From: Citrus sinensis
Taxonomy: Eukaryota; Streptophyta; Magnoliopsida; Sapindales; Rutaceae
DNA: 64,000 nt
Assembly: GCF_022201045.2 (NCBI RefSeq)
Contig: NC_068558.1
Span: 39,265,501 to 39,329,500 of the forward strand
Direction of reading: 5' to 3'
Shown here: positions 12,830 to 24,854 of the stretch, piece by piece
Numbering within the stretch: position 1 is the first letter of the stretch
Layout: each line of letters begins with the position of its first letter
Translations under genes and position numbers: made by a program
Notes under the pieces: generated by a model
The model's input: only the letters and a program-made list of their open reading frames with translations
Database searches by the model: none
Told to the model about the DNA's origin: nothing

Positions 12830-13990
12830 ATCCAACATTGAGCTCATTTGTAAATAATTATATAGTGTGGATTGTCTTAAAAGGTTAAAGCTACTTAACA
12901 GTAATCTATTAAATTTTCAGTAATTTAAGTTTTAATATATTTAATAGGGTGTGACATTTTAATATATAGAGATTTAAGAGTAATTTTTTATTTTTATGAT
13001 CAGTTAAAATAGGAAACCTAAAAATAACATAGAAAATTATTTATATCGGTATTTATGATTCCTAGGGCACACGTAACATTTTATTATTTTATGACATCTC
13101 ATCATCACAGAGAGTGCAGAGAAAAATTTAGAGGATTCTCTAACAAAATTTGCTAATTTGAAAAGCAAATCATATAACTTTAGGGAGTAATTGGACGTTG
13201 TTTAACCTGAATATTTGTTTGTTTGTTTTTGATAGAACATGAATATTGTTGAAAAACATAAATATTTCTGAAATTTAGGTGATGATTTTCAATAGCTAAT
13301 CATTTTCCAACATTTGTGTGTTATAACTCTCTAAATGAGAACCGGTCTCATCGGCCATTGTTCTACGCAATATTGCCCATGTCATTAGATCTCTAAGTAA
13401 ATACCAAAGACAAATTAATTTATAGCATAGAATAAAATTACAATTACACCAAATAAATTTTCAATTTAACAAACTTATTACAGCCATCCCATTTCATAAT
13501 TCATATTTGTGTTTTAAATTTTAGTTGAAAAATATTTTATCACTATATGGCAAATACGAGGTACGAGTTGTAAAGATAGATACTCAATAATAAGAAGAAA
13601 ATAATTTTATATTTTGGCTTTATACTTCTTTTAAAAATAAAAGTTAAAAGAAGTACTAGTCTGAAAGCAAAAATAAAAACTAAGAGAAATACTATTCTTA
13701 GGTACAAGTTTTATCATTTATGGCTAGATAATTTATTAATTTACGGGTTTGTCCTTTTAAACTTGAGATATTTTGATAATTTAAAATTTTTAAGGAATGG
13801 TATAAGGATTTTATCAATATTACAAATTTTTTTAACAGTACAGACATTACACAATCAATTGTCGCTACAACCAACTATAATTCAAAGTCGGATTAACTCA
13901 ATAATAGAATATGAAGAAAAAAAACACAATAGTATCAATTGTCACTTCAAATAATTACCTTCCACCAAAATGGAAAAACATTTAGCGGCA
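12830..13990. other. Intergenic, AT-rich, no gene seen
   Basis: Only short frames without protein-like composition. It leads directly into the tandem array. Confidence 0.45.
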
Positions 13991-16900
13991 AAACTACCGC
14001 CTAAATGAAAATTTCATTTATCAATGCTGATTTCGTAATTTCGTATGTACCCCTAATGTCAGAATTTCGTAATAAATATAGAAATATCAAACCAAAAAAC
14101 GGAGAAACCATAAGTAGAGGAATCAAACCAAAAAATTGGAATTTATTAACAAGAAATTGATAAAGAAAATGGCAAAGTCGGTAAATATGAATAGAACTTA
14201 AAAGTTCCACACAAAAGTTGTAATTGAGTTGAAAGATTTAGAATATATAACCAATGAATTGTTGGGAAAAGAGATAAGTAGCTTAACTCATAAATAGGAA
14301 TAACTCACCACAAATTGGGTAAAGATTAACATAAAAAATGTTGTAATAATTTAACTTGAAATATGTACCCATAATGTTAGAATTCAGTAGGAAAAGTAGA
14401 AATATCTAACCAAAATGTGAGGAAAAAAATAGTACAGGAGTGCAATGGAAAAATTAGAATTTATTAACAAAAAATCGATAAAGTTGATGGTTAAGTTGTT
14501 AAATACGAATAAAACTTTAACTTCCATATGAAAGTTGAAATTCATTTAAAAGAGTTGGAATATTTAGCCCATAAATTATTGAGAAAATAATTAGGTAGTT
14601 CACCCCACAATTAGGAATACTCGACCACAAACTAGATAACGATTAACGCAAAGAACGCATTTGATAATTTAATTTGAAGTATGCACCCATAATTTCAAAT
14701 TTCAATAATAATAGTTGAAATAAGCAACCAAAATTTTGAGAAACCATCACTACAGAAAACCAACCAAAAATTTGGGATTTATTAATAATAAATAGATGAC
14801 ATAAATGGTAAAGTTGGTTAATGGAAAGACAACGTGGAATTTCTACACAAATGTTGTAATTCATTTAAAAAATTTAAAATATAGAAATAATGAATTGTTG
14901 GGGAGAAGAGTTAAGTAACTGAACCTATTATTAGGAATAAGTAACAATAATTTGGATACAATTAACGCAAAAAAGGTATAAAATACTTAACTTGAAATAT
15001 GTACCAATGATGTTAGAATTCAATAGAGAGTAGAAATATGCAAGTAAAATATGTTGAAGACAGGAGTCGAATAGCCCAACCAAAAACTTAGCATTTATAA
15101 CTGCAAATTGATAAAGTATAACGCTAAATAGGTAAATGTGCAGATGACTTGGAACGTACACGCAAAAGTTGGAATTCAATTGACAGGTGGAGAATACAAA
15201 CAATAAATTGTTAGGAATAGAGAATTAGGTAGCTAAACCTATTAGTTAGTAGGAATGTCTTACCACAAAATAAAGATGATTAACCGGAAAAAGATACAGG
15301 GTAGTCTAACTTGAAACATTTACCCATAATTTTAGAATTCAATTAAAATAATAGAAACATAAGACCCAAAACTAGATGAAACAAGATTGGAAAAAATTAT
15401 CCAAAACTGAGAATAACAGACTAATTTTTTGATAAATTAGAGCAAGAAGTCGGATTCTATAAAGCGAACTTAGAATATTCAACTAAAAGAATGGAATTTA
15501 ATTAAAAAGATAGGAATATAAGAGTCAACCTATCATGCAAGGAATGTTGGATCTACAATTGGAATATAAAACAAAAAAATGGTTGGAAATAAGAGTTGAA
15601 GAACTTAACCTAAACGTTGGGACAATTTACTAATGATTTGATAAATTTCAATGGGAAATAGAAACATAAAAAATGAACTTCAAACATTGACATAAATGTT
15701 GGAATTCAATAAAAATTATAGGAATAGACAACCACAAAATGGTGGGAAAAAAGTGAGAGTCAACCAAAAAGTTGGAATTTGTAAACCATAATTTGATAAA
15801 CTTCAAAGGAATTTTAGATGAAAAATGGACTTGAAACTTCTACCAAAAATATTGGAATTCATTAAAAAAAAGATGGAATATAGAACAAAAAAATTGTGGG
15901 AAAATAGTTGACGAACTTAATCTAAAAATTGTAAAAGAATTTCCAAAAATTTGGTAAATTCTAATTGCAAGTAGGAATATAAAACCAAAAAGTTGTGGGA
16001 GGAACAACTGCACCCAAAATTGGTAAAAACTCACCAAGAATTTGAGTACTTTTAACTAAAAGTAGGGATACAAAATGTAAACTCGAAAATTTGACCTAAA
16101 ATATTAAAATTTAATAAAAAGAGTATAAGTATAAAACCAAAAAGTAGTGGCAAAAATAGTTTAAAAACTTAACCTAAAAATAGAAATAAATTACCAAGAA
16201 TTTGATAAACTTAAACGAAAAGTAGAAATCTATAAAGCAAACTTGAAATATCTACTTAAAATGTTGGATGTTAATACAAACAATAGGAATATAAAACCAA
16301 AAAGTAGTGGAAAGAATAACCTCACCCAAAATTAGGAACAACTCAATCACAATTTGAGTAATTTCAATTGGAAGTTGGGATACAAAAAGTAAACTTGAAA
16401 CATGCACTTAAAATGTTGGATTTTAATACAAAGAGTAGGAATATAAAACAAAAAAATGGTGGAAACGATAGTTAAAGAACTTAACCTAGAAGTAGAAATA
16501 AATCACCAGAAATTTGATAATTTCAACGAGAAGTAAGGATTTAAAAAGTAAACTTGAAACATCCACTAAAAATATTGGATTTTCATAACAATAGTAGGAA
16601 TATTAAACCAACAAGCGGTGGGAAGAACACCCCAACCAAAATTTGGAACAAGGTCATAGAATTTGAGTATTCTCAACTAAAAATTGGCATACAAAAGCAA
16701 ACTTGAAACTTCTATCTAAAATATTAAAATTCAACAAAAAGAGTGTAAATATAAAATTAAAGAGTGGTGGAAACAAGAGTTAAAAATCTTAACCTAAAAA
16801 TAAAAATAAATTATCAAGAATTTGACAAATTTCAACGAGAAGTAGAAATTTAAAATGTAAACTTGAAACATCCACTTAAAATGTTGGATTTTAATACAAA

Positions 16901-18930
16901 GAGTAGGAATATAAAACCAAAAAGTGGTGACATGAACAACCTCACCCAAAATTGGGAATAACTCAATCAGAATTTGAGTAATTTCAACTGTAAGTTGAGA
17001 TACCAAAAGTAAACTTAAAATTTCGAACTAAAATATTAAAATTCAACAAAAAGAGTATAAATATAAAATTAAAAAGTGGTGGAAATCAGAGTTAAAGAAT
17101 TTAACCTAAAAGTAGATATCAATTACCAGGAATTTGATACATTTCAATTAGAAGTAGGGATACAAAAAGCAAACTTGAAACATCGACTTAAAATGTTGGA
17201 TTTTAATACAAAGAGTACAAATATAAAACCAAAAAGTAGTGGCAAGAACAACATCACCCAAAATTCGGAATAATTGAACCAAAATTTGAGTAATCTCAAC
17301 TGGAAGTTGAGATTCCAAAAATAAACTTGAAACCTTAACCTAAAATATTAAAATTCAACAAAAAGAGTATAAATACAAAATTAAAAAGTGGTGGAAATAA
17401 GAGTTAAAGAATTTAACCTAAAAGTAGATATCAATTACCAGGAATTTGATACATTTCAACTAGAAGTAGGGATACAAAAAGCAAACTTGAAACATCGACT
17501 TAAAATGTTGGATTTTAATACAAAGAGTACAAATATAAAACCAAAAAGTAGTGGCAAGAACAACATCACCCAAAATTCGGAATAATTGAACCAAAATTTG
17601 AGTAATCTCAACTGGAAGTTGAGATTCCAAAAATAAACTTGAAACCTTGACCTAAAATATTAAAATTCAACAAAAAGAATATAAATATAAAACCAAAAAG
17701 TTGAGCAAACAAGAGTTAAAGAGGTTAACCTAAAAGTAGAAAAAAACTTACCAAGAATTTGACAATTTATAACGAGAAGTAGAAATCTAAAATCCAAACT
17801 TGTAACATCCACTTAAAAAGTTGGATTTTAATAAAAAGAGTAGGAATATAAACCCAAAAAGTGTTGGAAATAAGAATTAAAGAATGTAACCTAAAAGTAA
17901 AAAATAAATTACTAAGAATTTGGTAATTTATAACGAGAAGTAGAAATCTAAAAACCAAACTTGTAACATCCACTTAAAAAGTTGGATTTTAATAAAAAGA
18001 GTAGGAATATAAACCCAAAAAGTGGTGGAAATAAGAATTAAAGAACGTAACCTAAAAGTAAAAAATAAATTACCAAGAATTTGACAAAGTTCAACGAGAA
18101 GTAGAAATCTAAAAATTAAACTTGAAACATCTACTTAAAATGTTGGATTTTAATACCAAGAGTAGGAATATAAACCTATAAAGTGGTGGAAATAAGAATT
18201 AAAGAACGTAACCTAAAAGTAAAAAATAAATTACCAAGAATTTGACAAAGTTCAACGAGAAGTAGAAATCTAAAAATTAAACTTGAAACATCTACTTAAA
18301 ATGTTGGATTTTAATACAAAGAGTAGGAATATAAAACACAAAAGTGGTGGAAACAATAGTTAAAGAACTTAACCTAAAAGTAGAAATAAATCACTAGAAA
18401 TTTGATAATTTCAACGAGAAGTAAGGATTTAAAAAGTAAACTTGAAACATCCACTTAAAATGTTGGATTTTCATAACAATAGTAGGAATATTAAACCAAC
18501 AAGTGGTGGGAAGAAAACCCCAACCGAAATTTGGAACAAGGTCATAGAATTTGAGTATTTTCAGCTGAAAATTGGCATACAAAAGTAAACTTGAAACTTC
18601 GACTTAAAATATTAAAATTCAACAAAAAGAGTGTAAATATAAACTAAAGAGTGGTGGAAACAAGAGTTAAAAATCTTAACCTAAAAATAAAAATAAATTA
18701 TCAAGAATTTGACAAATTTCAACAAGAAGTAGAAATCTAAAAAGTAAACTTGAAACATCCACTTAAAATGTTGGATTTTAATACAAAGAGTAGGAATATA
18801 AAACACAAAAGTGGTGGAAACAATAGTTAAAGAACTTAACCTAAAAGTAGAAATAAATCACCAGAAGTTTGATAATTGCAACGAGAAGTAAGGATTTAAA
18901 AAGTAAACTTGAAACATATAATATAAGTAT
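13990..18930. repeat. Tandem array, monomer about 158 bp, with higher-order structure
   Basis: About 31 monomers of roughly 155-161 bp follow each other. The landmark word AAACTTGAAAC recurs near 16392, 16551, 16701, 16859, 17170, 17327, 17485, 17638, 18118, 18279, 18440, 18588, 18746 and 18905. In the first 1.4 kb the clear period is about 318 bp (landmark near 14036, 14355, 14672, 14990, 15307), two diverged monomers. At 17040-17660 two copies of a 312-bp unit are nearly identical. A block near 16390-16880 recurs near 18290-18780. Divergence is high at the left and low in the right half. The plus strand is purine-rich (A > T). Single monomers do not keep a reading frame, so this looks non-coding. 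Confidence 0.9.
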
Positions 18931-19117
18931 TAGAATATAACAATAAAAAGTAAGAATATGAGTATTTTGTGATATTTTTATAAATTTTTATGCTATTTAT
19001 AAATTTAAAATTATTACAATTTTTTTAATCTCATTTGAAGGTAATTTTTAATTTTTCCTTTTTTAAAATAAAATTTTCACATTAAAAACAATTAAAAATT
19101 TTAATTTGCATTTATTA

Positions 19118-19181
19118 ACCGGTTGAAAACCGGTTGTACCGGCACCATGCATGCGCTGCATGAGATGCAGCGCTGCATGGT
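19118..19181. repeat. Hairpin next to the tandem array
   Basis: A near-perfect inverted repeat at 19144-19181 has arms of 17-18 bases (ACCATGCA...GCGCTGCAT), one bulged dinucleotide and a GAG loop. Just upstream two copies of ACCGGTTG lie in direct repeat (19118-19136). The GC content is far above that of the surroundings. Its role is unknown. Confidence 0.6.
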
Positions 19182-19403
19182 CGGTTGACTCATGGCTACT
19201 CAATTAGGGTAACTTTATGACAGTTTTGTGAGTTTACGTAGCCACTAGTCATTTTAGACCGATGATGTTGATTGACAAGCAAATCTTGATAAGCTACATA
19301 TTCGCTGCCTACCTAGCAGGAAACTGAAGATCAAGATCATGATTACAATATTTTACATGGGTTTACAAGATTAATATCACACTATCACTATACAATGTGA
19401 TGG

Positions 19404-20065
19404 GATTAGGCTTAGTAATTTGACCCGATCTTATTTTTTGTCTAATTAATCCGACCTTAATTTTTTAGGTTTTGACCTGAATTTTTGGGTTTCAAGTTAG
19501 AGTCGGGCTAAAATTTTTAAGCTTGAAGAAATTTCAGGTTAGGGCCGGGCTTAAGCCAACCTGACCCGACCCTAGTTGAATTACATAATGAGTTTTTAAT
19601 TTAATTGCATTGTGTGTTTTTCATGTTGGATTTTGAATTTGATTTATGTGTGAGGTTGAAATGATTGTGAAATTGAATTGTTTTTTTTTTATAATTTAAT
19701 CGCATTGTGTGTTTTTTAAAGTTTGATTATGGAATTGAATTAAAAAAATTATTCCTATTAATTAGTTGTTTTGTGAATTATTTTGTGATTAATTATATTG
19801 TATATTTTGCCTTTGTCTTGTTAATTAAGGTGCATGTATAGAAGAAAACATTAAAATAACATGAATATAAAACAAAACATTAAAAAATATTTTAACATTA
19901 AAATAATATAAAAATTATTTCGGTAGGGTCGGAAATGTTGGCCCAATTAGGCCCGACCCTAACTATAAAATGTTTGATTCTATTTAAGATCGGGCTTCAA
20001 AATTTTTTTTTAATCGGGTCGGACTTGTGCCAAGCCCGAGCCCGACCCGAACTTCCTAGCTCAGC
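19404..20065. mobile_element. hAT-type MITE, GCCCG-rich, 8-bp target duplication
   Basis: The perfect direct repeat TGTGATGG flanks the element (19396-19403 and 20066-20073). The ends are weakly inverted (GCTTAGTAATTTGACCCG against the complement of CGACCCGAACTTCCTAGC). Subterminal regions on both sides are full of GACCCG, GGGCCGGGC and CCCGAGCCCG words. The core is AT-rich and non-coding. The 8-bp duplication and subterminal clusters fit a non-autonomous hAT element. Confidence 0.7.
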
Positions 20066-20073
20066 TGTGATGG

Positions 20074-20644
20074 ATGATAGTCAACAGTCTTTGGTCATCT
20101 GTACATCGTGATCATAAGAGTCATAACAAACTCTCCCACGTAGTGCTTTAAACAGAATATGTGATGATTCAATAAGACGATCTCATAAATAAATATAGTT
20201 ATCAATGTTCACTCACTTAATACGAGCCACACTTTATTCTGGCTCTTGTATAGTGATTGGAAGAATTTTTACATTTTCTATGAAAATGAAACTACTACAT
20301 TAACCAACAAGATAATTCCTAGAAGTTCTTTAACATATGTCGAATAGAAAGTAGGCACAAATTTAAATTTAATGAAGCATGCAAGCGCTAACAAACGTTT
20401 TTATAAAACAAAAAATTTAAGCAAGATAATAACGACTGACAAGAAAGGTGCCAGAATTTAAGCAATAGGTCATGAGTTGGATTCACGTTGAAGACAATAT
20501 ATTAAACACATTACATCCAGCAGATATAAGATAAGAAAACTTACCGGGAAGCATAAAATAAAGCAGTTCATTTAAGGCGCTTTACATACAGTAGGGAAAT
20601 AAAGTATCGTTCAAATCTTATCTCAAACAAAGGAATGAATCTAC
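20074..20644. other. Downstream region of the LYR gene
   Basis: Spacer between the hAT element and the LYR-motif gene (minus strand). It probably contains the 3' UTR and poly(A) site of that gene. No other feature seen. Confidence 0.4.
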
Positions 20645-20911
20645 TTATTGTATGTGCTTGGGGATTTTTCCCTCTTTTAAGAGGGAAAGAGCATACTCAG
20701 CAGTGTCGATGAGATCTTGAATGTTGTGAATGGACCGCTCTTCAGACCCAACCATGAATATGGCCCGAGCCTCTGCTTTCTTTGCAAGTCTTGCTGCTAA
20801 ACTAAGCTCCAATTTGGGAGAGTTGAGGCTCCGTAAGATCTGCCGATACAAAGATAGTACCCGCTTCTGATGCTTAGAGTCTACTGCTGTGGCCCATATT
20901 AGACCCTTCAT
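20645..20911 (-). CDS. LYR-motif small protein, probably mitochondrial
   Basis: This single coding exon encodes 88 residues. The LYR motif lies at residues 21-23 (LSLYRQILR), followed by a basic/acidic helix (ARLAKKAEARAIF) and a C-terminal helix with DLIDTAEYALSLL. This matches the small complex-1-LYR family, whose members bind the acyl carrier protein and help assemble Fe-S clusters or respiratory complexes in mitochondria. Which assembly step this one serves cannot be told from sequence. The length is normal for the family. A good donor site (GAG then GTAAGT, exon edge at 22122) facing this gene suggests a 5' UTR exon near 22122-22230 and a UTR intron of about 1.2 kb. The acceptor is probably close upstream of 20945. 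Confidence 0.8.
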   Translation of the reverse strand: MKGLIWATAVDSKHQKRVLSLYRQILRSLNSPKLELSLAARLAKKAEARAIFMVGSEERSIHNIQDLIDTAEYALSLLKEGKIPKHIQ

Positions 20912-22121
20912 GTCTATGTACTCATCAAGTCAGAGAGTTCTAGTGAACAGCATAATGAGCTAAATCACAAGAATTTTCATTTCAAAATATGTAGGTTAAC
21001 AATTCTGTTGTGACATACAACATGATACGCACAGATTACATCAAATGAGAAGAAAAGACCAATAAACTCAACTCAGATAATGAGGTCAAGGAAGCCACTT
21101 CTGCTGATCAAGGTCTGCAATGCTTTTATTCAAATATTATGAGACTGAACCTTAACCTTATCAAGCAATCACAAATTTACAAATTCCTAGGACTCAAAAA
21201 TGGGCTTCCTGAATATGTTCATCATAAACTATTTTGGTATTTCAGTAGCAACCACTAGATGAGTAATCTTGCTCAAGAGTTTATTTTTGCCAAGCTTGCC
21301 TATAACAAGAAAGCTTACTACAACTGAATATCAAAACTTGTAATCCGCCAATTGGTTACAAGAAGCATTTATGAATTATATGTTTCTGTGAGCTTATAAA
21401 AAACATGACCTCATATGTTAACCTCAAATATAAAGTTATACATCCTTATTATTAAACTAGATTTGTTTTCATATATTCACCACAAAAACTTAAAGATTGT
21501 TTCAGTCCAGAAATTGCCGTATAAAGATTGAAGTATAGCCGACAACCTAATTACAAAGCACCTAGCAAAAGCTTCCCATTAAAGCAACTGACGGGCGCAA
21601 AAATATTGTTTGAAGTATATCATTCACCAATAAAAATGGTGTAAACTCTAAAATAATCTTTGCTTATTAATAAAACGACTCATCAGTACTAAGTAACCAA
21701 GAAATTAGAAACGAAAATGGGGCTCAGAGATTTTAAAACAGATTGGTAAAACTGATTTGGAACATTACGAAATGAGGCTAATTAAGTCAAGCATTTTATC
21801 AAACAGTTGATGATCAAGAATTTCCACCGATCTATAAGTTCAGCCATGGAGGAAAAAAAAAAAAGGGTTGAACCTCAGTAGTCTAAATAAGAAAAGAAAT
21901 CCACGTAAGATTACATCGCATACACATCCTGACCAATATTTTGTTAACGATACCTTTCAAGCATTTCATCAAACAGCTTTATGTCATAGACACAACAAGT
22001 AAACAGAATAGATAGACCTCTCTTTATTTTTTGTTAAAGTAAATAACATATAACTCCAATTATAAATGAATTCCAGCAATAATAATTACGAAGAATGAAA
22101 TTTCAATGGCATGTTACTTAC

Positions 22122-22230
22122 CTCCTCAGGCAGCAGTGATCGACCGTTGGTGGTGTGCGACGTACAATCTACAGCAGTGGCGACGTGTCGGAAGCGGCGG
22201 CGGCGACTTGGCTGGTTCAAACGGCGGATA
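22122..22230 (-). promoter_or_regulatory. Likely 5' UTR exon and promoter side of the LYR gene
   Basis: A GC-rich block with CGG repeats in an AT-rich setting ends in a consensus donor (reverse strand GAGGAG then GTAAGT). No ATG lies in it on the minus strand, so it is read as a non-coding first exon of the LYR gene. The upper boundary is a guess. Confidence 0.45.
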
Positions 22231-23355
22231 GGCTTCTTTTGATTTTATCATTTGATTTGAAAAAACATAACACAGAAAAGAACCGGATTCAGACATGAGG
22301 GTTCATTTGAATCCGCATCCAGATTCGAATCCGTATGTACACCCGTATCTGTATTTTTAAAGGTTCCGGGCGGAAAAAATGTGGACTTGCATTGTTCGGT
22401 ATCCGCTCCGATCTTAATTTTTTTTTTTGACATTCGTATTTAATAAATAGATTCGATTTTTTTGAAAAAAAAAAGGATATTTTAACCAACAACAAGATAA
22501 CAGCATCACATTAATGTTTGTACGGTAGAATTCTCATTTATTTATTAATTTTCATATTTTTTGTCCAATAATACTACATATTCTAAAGGAAAATGATAAA
22601 CAAACTAAAAGAAGACTAAAGAACGACAGAAACGCAGCGTGGGCTTGCCGTTTCATGCGTTTCTTTAGTCTTCTTTTAGTTTTGGATGGGCCCATAATAA
22701 ATAATAAAATAAAGAATTTAGAAATGGAAAGCAGGTCAAATTTCAGCTTTTTATCTTTTCCTTATACGTTATCTCCTCCCTCCCCAATTTTTTTTTTTTT
22801 TTTGGTTACTGAAATTGAGCGATTGAAAATGCAGAAATTGCCTGTGTGATAAGCGAGATGCAGAGAGATAGAGAGGACATGAAACTGATTTTTCCTTGTT
22901 AAATGCAGATGGCTCACGTTAAATGAGAGGTGAGAGATGGAGAGAGAGAGGACAATAAGAAAAACTGATTGTAAAAAAGTGTTTCTATTGTTAAATGCTA
23001 TATTCACTCATGTGTCATGTTTAATTTAATTTTTTAAACTGATTGTGGCCCCTGGTTTTACTTCAGTTTTCTTCTATTAATACAAATGCATATCGAGTTG
23101 ACTTTGTCTGGTTTGGCTTCTTCGTCGGGTTTGAGTGATAATGGCGATTTTAGCTTTTTATCAACTTTCTTATTTTGTCATCTACTTTTCGTTACTTTTG
23201 GTTTCCTTTTCATTATTTTAATATTTTCTTTTGATTATTTTATTTTTTAAATGAAAAAAGCAACAGATAAAGGATAATGAAGCAACAGACAAAGGGACCC
23301 ACGAAAATGACAGTGGGCGCTGCCGTTTCTGTCGTCCGTTAGTTCAAATAGCAGG
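22231..23355. other. Intergenic with a hairpin and a partial local duplication
   Basis: Contains a hairpin (22603-22682) whose 22-base arms read AAACTAAAAGAAGACTAAAG in inverted orientation. It also holds a rough direct duplication around 22850-22905 and 22925-23000 (GAGAGA..GAGGACA..AAACTGATT..TTGTTAAATGC). No gene seen. Confidence 0.45.
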
Positions 23356-23356
23356 A

Positions 23357-24694
23357 CTTTATTCCAAATATTAATTTCAAAACTCATCTCAATTGATGTG
23401 GCAGCTGATATGACATCTCAGTTATAAGTTTATTATAAATTAAAATAGACCCTCTAAAATAATTTATTTTAAATCTTATCCCTTTATTTCTTTCACTACT
23501 AAAAGTCTAAATGATTCCCAAGTCATAAATAATCAAGAACTGCAGAAGCATCACCACCCCCAAGCCATAAGCACCTTACTTTGTCTAAATGATTCCTTTA
23601 ATCTTTTTCTAGGAAAGCTAAATTCTCATGTCCTATGCTTCAACCATCAAAGAATTAAAGCTTTTGTTTGGTCTTATTCCAGCTTGATCATTCAATTCCA
23701 ACTTTCTTTGAACAAACAACTTCATTACCCTGTTGGTTTTCAAGAAACAAGCCTTACTTGGTGTGTTTTAACTCATGATTATGGTCATATGTAATGGATC
23801 TGACTTCCCACTTTCTGTCCAAAGCATGTTGTTGCCCTTACTTTAGTCTTACAATTTGTTTTGGATGTTGGATGTAATCTAAAGGGATGATTCGATAAGG
23901 ATTTTGCCTTACCGCTGTGTGAACATGAAAATGTCACATATTTCAACTCTTCATCGTCTCCTTTGCTATAGGTTCTTTTAATAACTTCGAATCCTATTAT
24001 CTTCCCATACATCTTGTAGAACTCAAACAAATTCCGAGCCTTATTAAAAACCATGCCAATTTTTGGCTCAATAATTTCTTCTGCATTTGGTTCATTACTT
24101 ATATCATTCTCATCATCAACATGATTCAAATAAAGCAAAAATATCCAGCTAATCAAAATCATCATCAATTAATACAAACTCCAAACATCTTAATATAAAG
24201 TATAAAAAATAAAAATAAAAAAATCACCGCAACAGTAATGATTTATAGGGAGTTTTCTATTTCTTTTGACTCCAAATCCGTCATCTCATCTTAAAGTTTT
24301 GTTCTTCCTAAAGTTCCTCTCTTTGTTCATTTAGTTTGCAGCCAAGCAATTCAAATTCCATCAATTCATCTTTTTTTTCTTTTTAAGAAGTGCAAATTGT
24401 TGAGTGCTAGTAAAATAGTTTGGTAGGAATTACAAACCTATCATGATTGAGAAGAAACCGGAAGTTTTGTTCTCCTTGAACTTTTTCTCTATGTTCGTCT
24501 CTGTTCGTTCAATTTGTAGCCAAAGCAAAAAATGATAGGTTAAAAGACTTTTAGTTGTGAAAGGAATAAAGGGATAAGATTTAAAATAAATTATTTTAGA
24601 GGGGTCTATTTTAATTTAAAATAAACTTATAAGTGAGATGCCATATCAGCTGCCACATCACTTAGGATGAGTTTTGGGATTAATATTTGGGATA
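23357..24694. mobile_element. Mutator-like element with about 140-bp TIRs carrying a FAR1 fragment
   Basis: The left arm (about 23357-23512) and right arm (about 24546-24694) are inverted copies over about 140 bases with roughly one difference in ten. Shared words include GATGTGGCAGCTGATATG, AAATAATTTATTTTAAATC and ATCTTATCCCTTTATT. Long TIRs around a short cargo are typical of non-autonomous Mutator-like elements. A 9-bp duplication could not be recognised, so the exact ends are uncertain. The cargo on the minus strand is a FAR1-type DNA-binding domain. Confidence 0.7.
23785..24168 (-). pseudogene. FAR1 DNA-binding-domain fragment
   Basis: An open frame of 127 residues. From about residue 35 it shows the FAR1 pattern: EPKIGMVFNKARNLFEFYKMYGK, then GFEVIKRTYSK, then FSCSHSGK and a KTNCKTKVRA segment with the paired cysteines of the WRKY-GCM1-like zinc fold. 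FAR1/FHY3 proteins are light-signalling transcription factors that descend from Mutator-like transposases. Full-length ones also have the MULE transposase core and a SWIM domain; both are missing here. The piece sits inside long TIRs, so it is either cargo captured from a host FRS gene or the remnant N-terminus of the element's own transposase. The first 20 or so residues look non-native. Not expected to be a working transcription factor. Confidence 0.7.
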
Positions 24695-24854
24695 TGTAGC
24701 ATTATTAATTTTTGGCCTTCAATATTTTAATGCTATGTCAATGATAGTTTATAAATGGAGTCTTCATTAATTAACTCCAGCTAGTATCTTATAAGATCTA
24801 AGCCTAAGATTTATTGATGCATATAATACAAAGATGATAAAGAATGTTATGCAT

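Noticed and set aside
17076..17585. Two identical 65-codon frames (17076-17273 and 17388-17585) as a repeated protein
   Set aside because: They are the same segment of the tandem array repeated at 312 bases. The basic monomer (about 158 bp) is not a multiple of three and neighbouring copies have stops, so no long protein is encoded.
19100..19210. Hairpin as a Helitron 3' end closing a Helitron that carries the array
   Set aside because: The hairpin is longer than usual and no CTRR-T end follows it at the right distance. No Rep/helicase piece was found, and no TC start was recognised.
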